Shown here piece after piece: positions 1-5,997 of a stretch of DNA of 9,305 nt. Position 1 is the first letter of the stretch, and every line of letters begins with the position of its first letter. Under the pieces are notes generated by a model. That model made no database searches and was not told the origin of the DNA. It saw only the letters and a list, made by a program, of their open reading frames with translations. Both the position numbers and the translations under genes were made by a program. This DNA comes from Clostridia bacterium (GTDB lineage: Bacteria; Bacillota; Clostridia; Christensenellales; Aristaeellaceae), in contig JAFZRB010000019.1 in the NCBI GenBank assembly GCA_017620115.1, positions 1 through 9,305 of the forward strand, written 5' to 3'.

Positions 1-14
1 CCCCCAACGGCGAA

Positions 15-602
15 TTACCTGATCATATTGCTCACGAAAATCTCGATTCCAATGAGGATCAGGATGACGCCGCCCAGGATGGACGCCTTGCCGGAGAGCT
101 TCGTGCCCGCCTTGCGGCCGATCATCACGCCGCCCACGCAGATGGCGAAGGTGGTCACGGCGATGATAAACGAGGCGGCCAGCGCGCTCGACCAGCCGTA
201 TTCGGCGATGGTAAAGCCCACGGACAGCGCGTCGATGGAGGTGGCCACCGCCTGCATGAGCAGCGTACCGTGGCCCAGCTCCTGCGCCTCCTCGCCGGCT
301 TCCTGCGGCTTCAGGCCTTCGATCAGCATCTTGCCGCCGATCCAGCCCAGAAGGCCCAGCGCGATCCACGGAATGAGCTTCTGAAACGCGGAAAAATACT
401 GCACGATGGTGTGCACGCAGATCCAGCCCACCATCGGCATGAGGAACTGGAAAAAGCCGAACGCCCCCGCGATGCGCACGACGCCGCGCCGCTCCATGCC
501 GGGATCGTTCAGGCCGTTGGCCATGGAGACCGAAAAGGCGTCCATGGCGAGCCCCACGCCCAGCAGGATGTTCCCGAGGATAAACGATACGGTCAGATTC
601 AT
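15..602 (-). CDS. mntP: MntP-family manganese efflux pump
   Basis: This 195-aa integral membrane protein is predicted to export Mn2+ and protect the cell from manganese excess. Visible family motifs are MDAFSVSMANG (residues 20-30, with the membrane Asp D21), the hydrophobic FGFFQF...VGW stretch (48-60) and ATSIDALSVGF (120-130, with a second Asp, D124). The two Asp-containing segments reflect the internal duplication of the family. About six hydrophobic segments are seen, with a charged loop near 98-111. The reading frame stays open upstream for 37 more codons, but that part is riboswitch and terminator RNA. The ATG at 602 is preceded by AGGAGG with 8-nt spacing and gives the usual family length. 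The gene has its own promoter and a manganese riboswitch, which strongly supports the assignment. Its 3' end lies at the window edge, so no terminator is visible. Confidence 0.96.
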   Translation of the reverse strand: MNLTVSFILGNILLGVGLAMDAFSVSMANGLNDPGMERRGVVRIAGAFGFFQFLMPMVGWICVHTIVQYFSAFQKLIPWIALGLLGWIGGKMLIEGLKPQEAGEEAQELGHGTLLMQAVATSIDALSVGFTIAEYGWSSALAASFIIAVTTFAICVGGVMIGRKAGTKLSGKASILGGVILILIGIEIFVSNMIR

Positions 603-617
603 GGCTTTTTCCTCCTG

Positions 618-652
618 AAAAAGAAAGGGGACACGGCGCCATGCCGCGTCCC
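618..652 (-). terminator. Riboswitch-controlled intrinsic terminator of mntP leader
   Basis: On the minus strand GGGACGCGGC and GCCGTGTCCC form a 10-bp stem with one G-T wobble and a 5-nt loop. It is followed by TTTCTTTTT, directly before the AGGAGG of mntP. Position and U-run make it the OFF structure of the manganese riboswitch. GCCGTG at 687-682 can pair with CGCGGC in its 5' arm, giving a plausible antiterminator. Confidence 0.85.
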
Positions 653-787
653 GGAGAGGTTCGATACAAACCGACTCAGCGCACGGCAAGAACGCCCTGC
701 ATGAGTCTCGCAAATTAAAGCAAGCCAGGTCAAAGACCAGTATGTTGGCGTTGCTGCGCCAGCGGCGCTTGCTACTCCCCCACGTTT
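618..787 (-). promoter_or_regulatory. yybP-ykoY manganese riboswitch with terminator platform
   Basis: The mntP leader contains the signature pieces of the Mn2+ riboswitch in order on the minus strand: GGGGAGTAGC (780-771), a hairpin GCGCC/GGCGC, the loop element GCCAACATACTGG (752-740), and GCGAGACTCATG (711-700). GCAA/TTGC and GCCA/TGGC close the arm carrying ACATAC. CGTGGG at 785-780 can pair, with wobbles, with CTCATG at 705-700 to form P1. Downstream, GACTCA (707-702) can instead pair with TGAGTC (678-673). An intrinsic terminator (652-618) then sits just before the mntP ribosome binding site. Known biology: this aptamer class senses Mn2+ and often turns mntP on. The pairing logic here fits Mn2+-dependent antitermination, but the switching is inferred. 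Confidence 0.93.
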
Positions 788-793
788 TTCCGT

Positions 794-823
794 ATCATAG
801 CATGGTGAAGCAGGGTTAGTCAA
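794..823 (-). promoter_or_regulatory. sigmaA-type promoter of mntP
   Basis: TTGACT (823-818) and TATGAT (799-794) are separated by 18 bp on the minus strand. The predicted start, near 787, falls just 5' of the riboswitch aptamer. Both hexamers are one base from consensus. A small palindrome, TGATAATCA (824-832), abuts the -35 on its upstream side and could hold a regulator, but it is too short to assign. Confidence 0.85.
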
Positions 824-854
824 TGATAATCAATCGCGAAAGGAGCGACGCCCC

Positions 855-1598
855 ATGAAAACCGGCGTTCAGATTTCCAGCCTCAGGCCCCTGCTGCTCA
901 CGCCGGAGCAGGTGACAGACGCCTTCGCGCGCGTGGCGGCCATGGGCGGCAGCGTGGCGCAGCTGCAATGGATCGACCGCGCCGTGCCCGCCTCCGCCAT
1001 CGCCCGCGCTCTCGATGACGCCGGACTCGTCTCGGTGTCCGTACAGGATTTTTATGAGAGCGTGCGCGCGGACAGGGCGTATTACCTCGACCTGAACCGC
1101 CTCACGGGCGGCGAATGGCTGTGCGTCAGCCGCGTGCCGGATCGGCTCAAATCGCGCGAAGGGCTCGACGCCTACGTCCGGGAGCTGCGTGCGCTGGCGG
1201 AAGAAGCGGCCGCGCTGGGCCAGAAGCTGTGCTTCCATCCCGTTGCCGCGGATTACGAGCCGCTCGGCGGCGTGTGCCCTGTCGACTTCCTGCTGGACAG
1301 CCTGCCCGAAATGGGCTGCTGCCTCGACCTGTATCACCTGAGCCGCAGCGGCGCGGACATGCCCGCCTGGATCCGCGCCCACGCCGGGCGCATCTGCATG
1401 GTTCACTTCAAGGACGCGAAGGACGGCCGCCTCGTGCCCGCCGGGCAGGGCGACACCGACTGGCGCGGCGTGGTTCCGGCCTGCCTGGAGGCGGGCGTGC
1501 CCTACGCCTTCGTGGAGCAGGAAACCTGGGACGCAGACCCCTTCGACTGCCTCAGACAGGCGCTCGACTGGCTGAACGGACAGATCGCGCGGCGCTGA
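855..1598 (+). CDS. Xylose-isomerase-like TIM-barrel protein (sugar phosphate isomerase/epimerase family)
   Basis: This 247-aa cytoplasmic protein has the look of the AP-endonuclease-2/xylose-isomerase-like TIM barrel, a fold used by IolE-like dehydratases and sugar epimerases. It opens with the beta strand GVQISSLR (4-11). It carries the metal-site motifs FHPV (H128), CLDLYHL (D158, H161), MVHFKD (H184, D187), a GQGD loop (197-200) typical of the family, and VEQE (E221, E223). The metal-ligand set supports an active divalent-metal enzyme, but the substrate cannot be told. The ATG at 855 has AAAGGAG with 9-nt spacing. The gene stands alone between the divergent mntP promoter and a convergent terminator. 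Its promoter may use GATAAT (825-830) as -10, overlapping the mntP control region, but no convincing -35 is seen. I infer a role in sugar or inositol catabolism only from the family. Confidence 0.88.
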   Translation: MKTGVQISSLRPLLLTPEQVTDAFARVAAMGGSVAQLQWIDRAVPASAIARALDDAGLVSVSVQDFYESVRADRAYYLDLNRLTGGEWLCVSRVPDRLKSREGLDAYVRELRALAEEAAALGQKLCFHPVAADYEPLGGVCPVDFLLDSLPEMGCCLDLYHLSRSGADMPAWIRAHAGRICMVHFKDAKDGRLVPAGQGDTDWRGVVPACLEAGVPYAFVEQETWDADPFDCLRQALDWLNGQIARR

Positions 1599-1603
1599 GC
1601 CGC

Positions 1604-1654
1604 AAAACAGAAGCCGCGTTATCCCCTTCAGCGGGAAACGCGGCTTTATCTTTT
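1604..1654. terminator. Shared bidirectional terminator
   Basis: AAGCCGCGTT (1611-1620) and AACGCGGCTT (1637-1646) form a perfect 10-bp stem with a 16-nt loop. Rightward it is followed by TATCTTTT, leftward by CTGTTTT. It lies between the convergent isomerase-like and J-domain genes, and the stem includes the first base of the J-domain gene's TAA on the plus-strand map. Confidence 0.87.
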
Positions 1655-2167
1655 GCCCATAAACGTGTTTTTGACGCGGGTAAGGAACGGACGGCCCTTC
1701 TTCTGATCGCGAATGGCTTCGGCGCTTATATAGGCGGCGCGATACTGCTGGTTGTGCGGCTTCTGCCGCGCCGCGATGCCGAAATAGAGCACGGCCTTCT
1801 CGTATTCGCCCTGCCGCAGCAGCGTGGCCCCGAACAGGTAGTTCCATTCGGCGCTGCGCGCGGCGATGCGCATGAGCGCCTGCCTCGCGGCCGATACCTG
1901 CCCCACCTCGAGCAGCCGGCGCGCGTCGGCAAACTGTTCGTCCTCGGGCGTCACGGCGTTGATGTCGATGCCGCCGGAGGTGGCGTTCTCCATGGCCTCG
2001 TGATAGGCGATGTTGATGGCCGTCATCTTCTGTTCGGCCCAAAGGCGCTCCGGGCCCTCGGCAAAGCGATCCGGATGCCAGCGCCGGGCCATGTCGCGGT
2101 AGGCCTTCCGAATGGTTCGCTCATCGGCGTTTCGGGCGATTCCCAGAATCTCGTAAGCGTTCGCCAC
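1646..2167 (-). CDS. Small J-domain protein with TPR-like C-terminus
   Basis: The product (173 aa from the chosen start) is a minimal DnaJ-type co-chaperone. Its J domain is AYEILGI (4-10), a basic helix RTIRKAYRDMARRWHPDRF with the invariant HPD at 31-33, and an AINIAYHEAM helix (50-59). J domains stimulate the ATPase of Hsp70/DnaK. It lacks the Gly/Phe, zinc-finger and substrate-binding regions of full DnaJ. Residues 107-140 (NYLFGATLLRQGEYEKAVLYF) read as one TPR-like repeat, and the C-terminus is basic. Two GTG starts are possible. The one at 2197 has no ribosome binding site and lies at the likely transcription start. The one at 2167 has AAGGGGG with 7-nt spacing and is preferred. Similar small J/TPR proteins occur in clostridia, but the client is unknown. 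Confidence 0.88.
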   Translation of the reverse strand: MANAYEILGIARNADERTIRKAYRDMARRWHPDRFAEGPERLWAEQKMTAINIAYHEAMENATSGGIDINAVTPEDEQFADARRLLEVGQVSAARQALMRIAARSAEWNYLFGATLLRQGEYEKAVLYFGIAARQKPHNQQYRAAYISAEAIRDQKKGRPFLTRVKNTFMGKR

Positions 2168-2203
2168 CGGCCTCCCCCCTTCGGGACATAAAATCACAAG
2201 TAC

Positions 2204-2209
2204 ATTATA
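2204..2209 (-). promoter_or_regulatory. Probable -10 element of the J-domain gene
   Basis: A perfect TATAAT lies on the minus strand. The predicted start, near 2197, leaves a leader of about 30 nt carrying the ribosome binding site of the GTG at 2167. No good -35 hexamer is found at 16-18 bp spacing, so the promoter may be weak or activator-dependent. The gene could also be read from the MFS gene upstream. Confidence 0.5.
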
Positions 2210-2254
2210 CTACATGTTATTCCCTTTGAGGCATGTACTTTCCATTAAATTTTT

Positions 2255-2283
2255 GCCGCGGCGGTTCATGATTCCGCCGCGGC
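2255..2283 (-). terminator. Strong stem-loop after the MFS gene, possible terminator
   Basis: GCCGCGGCGG and CCGCCGCGGC form a perfect 10-bp GC stem with a 9-nt loop, 6 nt past the MFS stop codon. On the minus strand it is followed by AAAAATTT rather than a clean U-run, so termination may be weak or Rho-assisted. It may instead protect the 3' end of the mRNA. Confidence 0.55.
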
Positions 2284-2289
2284 TTTGAC

Positions 2290-3465
2290 TTATTGCGCGT
2301 TTTTGCCGTTCAGCGCCGGCATTTTCAGGTAGCGCGGCGCGAAAATGAGCAGCGCCAATCCTGATATGCCGGCCATCAGCAGGAAGCCCATCTGGATGCT
2401 GCCCATGGCGCTGGCCACCAGCCCGCCGCCCAGAATGCCGAACGCGCGGGCGATGCCGAAGCCCACCACGGAGATGAGCATCTGGCCGCTGGCCTTCAAT
2501 TCGTCCGGCACGGTGTCGTTCAGGTATTTGGACATGCCCACGGTCATCACGATGAAGCCGCAGCTGTGCAGCAGCTGACTGGCCAGGGCCACCCAGGCGC
2601 TGTTCGTGCTCGCCAGCAGAAGCCAGCGCAGCGTGAGCGCCAGCGCGGAGACCGACATGAGCTTGCCCACGCCGAACCGCTCGTAAAGCCTGTCCGCGTT
2701 CAACAGGAAGGGCACCTCGCTCATGGCAGAAAGGAAGAAACACACGCCCAGCAGCGCGTTCGTGCCGCCCGGAAGGTGGGTGAAATGGATGGAAAAGAAG
2801 CTGTAGAAGTAGCCCATCGTGAGCTGAAGAAGCATGAGCAGCGTCAAAAGCCCCGGCATATGCTTCATTTTCAGGATGGCCGTCATGTTCATCTTCCGGC
2901 CGTTCGCGGATTGGTGGCCGGCCGTCACGGGCAGCACGCGCGAGACGAGCAGCAGCAGGATCAGCATGAACGACGTGCCGTACACCACCAGGCTCATGCG
3001 TTCCGGCGTGAGGATCTGCCCCCAGACGAGATTCATTACGGCGAACGACACGCAGCCGACCAGCCGGATGGGGCCGAAGGGATGGCCGTCCGGCGAGAGC
3101 GCCTCCAGGATGATCGAGTCGCCCATCGGCTGAATGGAGGTATACGCCGCTGAGAACAGGCAGCTCGCGGGCAGCAGCCACCAGAACGAGCCGGATACCC
3201 TGTACAGCAGCACCACAGCCGCCGCGAACACGATCATGCCGTGCAGCACGCGGTTGCGGCTCCTCGCGCGGTCGCCCGCCGCGCCCCACAGGGGCTGCGC
3301 TATGATCGAAATAATGGGCGTAGCCGCGAGGATCACGCTCAGCTGCGCCGTGCTCATGCCGGCCGCCTCGAAGTATTTGGAGGCATAGCCCTGATAGATG
3401 GCGTTCGCCATGTAGTAGAAGGACAGAAACAGGCTGTATCGCCAGGGATAACGGCTTCTGCTCAT
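2290..3465 (-). CDS. Major facilitator superfamily transporter (MFS_1-like / NupG-LacY-like)
   Basis: This 391-aa membrane protein has about 12 hydrophobic segments and matches MFS proteins of the LacY/NupG-like type, often annotated as 3-phenylpropionate-type or nucleoside symporters. The first helix is SLFLSFYYMANAIYQGY (11-27). A motif-A-like loop GAAGDRARSR lies at 61-70. A cytoplasmic mid-loop (about 181-203) separates the two halves. The second half starts with FYSFFSIHFTHLPGGTNALLG and has the related loop NADRLYERFG (256-265). The start is set at the ATG at 3465, with GGAGG 10 nt upstream and the first helix soon after. The frame is open 39 codons further, but this crosses the promoter. 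The substrate is unknown and no catabolic neighbour suggests one. It is transcribed singly, with the J-domain gene 122 nt downstream on the same strand. Confidence 0.9.
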   Translation of the reverse strand: MSRSRYPWRYSLFLSFYYMANAIYQGYASKYFEAAGMSTAQLSVILAATPIISIIAQPLWGAAGDRARSRNRVLHGMIVFAAAVVLLYRVSGSFWWLLPASCLFSAAYTSIQPMGDSIILEALSPDGHPFGPIRLVGCVSFAVMNLVWGQILTPERMSLVVYGTSFMLILLLLVSRVLPVTAGHQSANGRKMNMTAILKMKHMPGLLTLLMLLQLTMGYFYSFFSIHFTHLPGGTNALLGVCFFLSAMSEVPFLLNADRLYERFGVGKLMSVSALALTLRWLLLASTNSAWVALASQLLHSCGFIVMTVGMSKYLNDTVPDELKASGQMLISVVGFGIARAFGILGGGLVASAMGSIQMGFLLMAGISGLALLIFAPRYLKMPALNGKNAQ

Positions 3466-3513
3466 GGATCGGCAACCTCCGGAAAGAAGAAGTGTTTCGC
3501 TATTATTGCCTGC

Positions 3514-3542
3514 ATTGTAGCAAAATATTGTTAAGCCGTCAA
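3514..3542 (-). promoter_or_regulatory. sigmaA-type promoter of the MFS gene
   Basis: TTGACG (3542-3537) and TACAAT (3519-3514) are separated by 17 bp on the minus strand. The expected start is near 3507, giving a leader of about 42 nt that ends in the GGAGG of the MFS gene. The spacer contains one copy of the direct repeat ATTGTTAA (plus-strand reading). Confidence 0.85.
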
Positions 3543-3577
3543 CAGAAAAACCGCTCCGAATTGCGGCAATTGTTAAC
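3527..3577. promoter_or_regulatory. Candidate operator cluster between divergent promoters
   Basis: Between the MFS and tail-cassette promoters lie two copies of ATTGTTAA, at 3527-3534 and 3569-3576, 42 bp (about four helical turns) apart. There is also a perfect interrupted palindrome AATTGC-G-GCAATT (3559-3571) and GTTAAC (3572-3577). One repeat is inside the MFS spacer, the other just upstream of the tail promoter. The arrangement could suit a regulator touching both promoters, but no regulator gene is present and the function is inference. Confidence 0.4.
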
Positions 3578-3581
3578 TTCA

Positions 3582-3611
3582 TTGACGCGCCTGCCGGCCC
3601 GGCGCTAAGAT
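3582..3611 (+). promoter_or_regulatory. sigmaA-type promoter of the tail-protein cassette
   Basis: TTGACG (3582-3587) and TAAGAT (3606-3611) are separated by 18 bp. Transcription should start near 3618. The leader of about 50 nt holds a 6-bp stem (GCGGGA/TCCCGC, 3622-3645) before the ribosome binding site at 3655-3662. A dedicated promoter just upstream of a tail-fibre gene is unusual for a phage late operon. Confidence 0.7.
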
Positions 3612-3670
3612 GTGTCCGCAGGCGGGAGGATGCGCGGCTTCCCGCACTTCAATCAGAAAGGACATGATTT

Positions 3671-5992
3671 ATGAGAACTGTCAAATTTGAGAACCGGCGC
3701 GCCGTTCCACGCGGTTTCCGCATCGGCGTGGAGATGGACAACAACGTGGAGCAGGTGCAGTTCGAGCTGCCGAGGATCGCCGAAGGCCAGATCGAGACGC
3801 TGTTCTGGCGCAACGGCGCGTTCGCCGACGCGGAGCTGCTGACCGACGGCCTGTGGACTGTCACCAACGCCATCACCCGGCATCCGGGCCAGGCGCTGTG
3901 CTACATCTCCATCTCGGACGGCAGCGCCACGCTGTGGCACAGCGAAACGTTCGCGGCCTATGTGTGCGACCTGCCGGACACGGAATACCTGCTCGACCGC
4001 ACGTATCCCAGCGCCATACAAGCCTGCCTGGAAGCCGCCTCACAGGCGGTCGCCGCCGCCTGCGCCGCCGCGGACGCCGCGGCCGGATCTGTCGCGGACG
4101 CGGTCAGGGACGCCCGTATGAGCGGGAACCTGCTGCAAAGTGGCCGCGTTTACCAGACGTTAAGGCCGCCGCATTTCGAGCTGTGGCATCTGAACCACGC
4201 GATGGTGGCGGACAACGGCGAGCTGGTGGCGCAGCCGGCTGAAAACTGGGACATGTATCGCTATGCCTTCGGGAAACGGCTGGTGCTGCGCGTGGACGAG
4301 CTGGTGAAGAACAGCGCCATACAGGGCGTGCTTCCGATGGCCTATGAACTGAGCGGCGTCTGCTATCCGCTCGACCTGAACGAGGTGGGCGCCACGATCG
4401 TCGCCGACGCGCTGCTCATCAACTGCATGAGAACCACATCGACCGTCAGAACCGGCACGGACGGCGAACGGGCCACGCTGACCCCGGAAGACTTCGATCT
4501 GCGCTACCTGGGCTACGCGCTCATGGCCGAGAATGGGCAGGTGACCATGGTCGAGGCGGCAAACTGGAACCTGTACCGCCACGCCTTCGCGGAGCGCACG
4601 ACGCTGCGCGTCGACCAGCTGGCGAAAAGCGCTGGCCTGCAGGGCATGCTGCCCATGGCCTACGAGCGCGACAGCACCTACTACCCGCTCAATCAGGACG
4701 AGGTCGGACAGATCATCGAAGCGGACGCGCTGATGATCAACTGCCTCAGGCAGCCCGCCGCGGACGCCGTGAGCGAGCCCATGCAGACGCTCACGCCCGC
4801 GCAGTTCACGCTGCGGTATGCGGGCTACGTGCTCATGGCGGAGAACGGGCAGATCGCCGCCGTGGCCGCGGAAAACTGGGATCTGTACCGTTATGCCCTG
4901 CCCCAGCGCACAACGCTGCGCATCGATGAAATCGTGAAGAACGGCCAGATCCAGGGCGTCTTCCCGATGGCCTATGAACTGGACAACACCTACTATCCGC
5001 TCGACCTGAACGAGGTGGGCAACAGCATCGTCGCCGACGCGCTGCTCACAAACTACATGAAGTCGACCGGCCAGTTCGCGATGACCAGCGTCACCTTCAC
5101 GCCTTACGCGGGCGGCTCAAACGGCGACGCGCAGCAGTACTCCATCCAGAGCTTCAGCTATACGCCCATCGAGAACGCCAGCGAGACCACCGTGTCCACG
5201 CGGCAATACTCCATCAACAGCGTGGGCTTCACGGCGGACGAGCGGCGCGATTTCGAGGACGTCGTCGTGTGCGCGGACAAGCTGGATCAGTTCGACGGCA
5301 TCGTGGCCTTCGGCGACAGCATCTTCTATGGCCGCTCGCAGGAGGGCGGCGCGGTGATCCGGCAGGGCAACGGCGTCATGCAGCAGTTTGCCGCGATCAT
5401 GGGGCTGCCGCTGACGATCCTGGCGGAGAACGAGGCGACGTTGAGCGCGGCGCGGCAGAGCCCGAAGCCGGTGGTGCAGCAGGTGATCGACTGGGAGCCG
5501 CAGGCCGGCACAAAGCCGCTGGTGATGATCGGAGGCGGAACGAACGATCAGGCGGCATGGCACCTGACGAACCTGGGGCAGTACGGCGACGACGACGCCT
5601 CGACGGTATACGGAGCCATCAAGGGCATCATCAACCAGCTGCTGCTGAAGGGCATAGAGCCCTGGCAGATCGTGATCGTGACGCCGATCCCGAAGGGAAT
5701 CAAGGGCGACGTGAAATACACGGCGGCCATAGACTCCGAACTCACGGCCATCGGCAACGCCATGTATCAGACGGGCGTGGCCATGCGCTGCAACGTGATC
5801 AACGGATACAGGACAATCTTCTCCGGCCTTGACAGCTGGTATGCGAAGAACCTCATGATGGAGGACGACACGCATCCGACAGAGGCCGGCGCGACGTACT
5901 TTGCGCACCACATCTACGACGCGCTCCGCAACCGCTGGGAGAAGTATTCGGACGACGGAACCGGGAACATCACGATTACACGGAGAGGATGA
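3671..5992 (+). CDS. Phage tail-type protein with three tandem repeats and C-terminal SGNH/GDSL hydrolase
   Basis: This 773-aa protein has no signal peptide. Residues 1-105 look like the N-terminal domain of Firmicutes phage tail/baseplate proteins (WTVTNAITRHPGQALCYISI..., then WHSETFAAYV). An Ala-rich helix (about 114-150) follows. Three tandem repeats span 163-268, 269-372 and about 373-468. Beta-type repeats come next (VTFTPYAGG, QQYSIQSFSYTP, RQYSINSVGFT; 473-521). Residues 541-760 form an SGNH hydrolase: block I FGDSI with nucleophile S550, block III GGGTND (621-626), and block V DDTHPTEAG with D732 and H735. Such domains remove acyl groups, often O-acetyl from glycans, so a surface-polymer esterase at a tail tip is likely. 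AAAGGA with 8-nt spacing supports the ATG. The stop at 5990-5992 lies 5 nt before the next start, so the two genes are co-transcribed. The repeat domain's function is unknown. Confidence 0.85.
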   Translation: MRTVKFENRRAVPRGFRIGVEMDNNVEQVQFELPRIAEGQIETLFWRNGAFADAELLTDGLWTVTNAITRHPGQALCYISISDGSATLWHSETFAAYVCDLPDTEYLLDRTYPSAIQACLEAASQAVAAACAAADAAAGSVADAVRDARMSGNLLQSGRVYQTLRPPHFELWHLNHAMVADNGELVAQPAENWDMYRYAFGKRLVLRVDELVKNSAIQGVLPMAYELSGVCYPLDLNEVGATIVADALLINCMRTTSTVRTGTDGERATLTPEDFDLRYLGYALMAENGQVTMVEAANWNLYRHAFAERTTLRVDQLAKSAGLQGMLPMAYERDSTYYPLNQDEVGQIIEADALMINCLRQPAADAVSEPMQTLTPAQFTLRYAGYVLMAENGQIAAVAAENWDLYRYALPQRTTLRIDEIVKNGQIQGVFPMAYELDNTYYPLDLNEVGNSIVADALLTNYMKSTGQFAMTSVTFTPYAGGSNGDAQQYSIQSFSYTPIENASETTVSTRQYSINSVGFTADERRDFEDVVVCADKLDQFDGIVAFGDSIFYGRSQEGGAVIRQGNGVMQQFAAIMGLPLTILAENEATLSAARQSPKPVVQQVIDWEPQAGTKPLVMIGGGTNDQAAWHLTNLGQYGDDDASTVYGAIKGIINQLLLKGIEPWQIVIVTPIPKGIKGDVKYTAAIDSELTAIGNAMYQTGVAMRCNVINGYRTIFSGLDSWYAKNLMMEDDTHPTEAGATYFAHHIYDALRNRWEKYSDDGTGNITITRRG
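4157..5074 (+). repeat. Three tandem ~105-aa coding repeats of unknown domain
   Basis: The units are 4157-4474, 4475-4786 and 4787-5074. Each begins TLxPxxF and carries a pattern of landmarks: LMAENGQ, ENWDLYRYA, TTLRVDE, QGxxPMAYE, YYPLDLNEVG and VADALL. Units 2 and 3 agree best in their first halves, units 1 and 3 in their second halves, including a long identical DNA stretch coding YPLDLNEVG. I do not recognise the domain; the aromatic and acidic conserved positions would suit glycan binding, which is a guess. Confidence 0.9.
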
Positions 5993-5997
5993 GTATA

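Noticed and set aside
819..836. Fur-type box around TGATAATCA
   Set aside because: The palindrome is only 9 bp and lacks the extended 7-1-7 symmetry, so no regulator can be named.
816..2042. 408-codon minus-strand open frame spanning the isomerase-like gene and part of the J-domain gene
   Set aside because: It overlaps two well-supported genes, and its composition is Arg/His/Ala-rich without domains.
2210..3475. 421-codon minus-strand frame overlapping the MFS gene
   Set aside because: It is a shifted-frame reading of the same strand. Only the MFS frame gives membrane helices and has the ribosome binding site.
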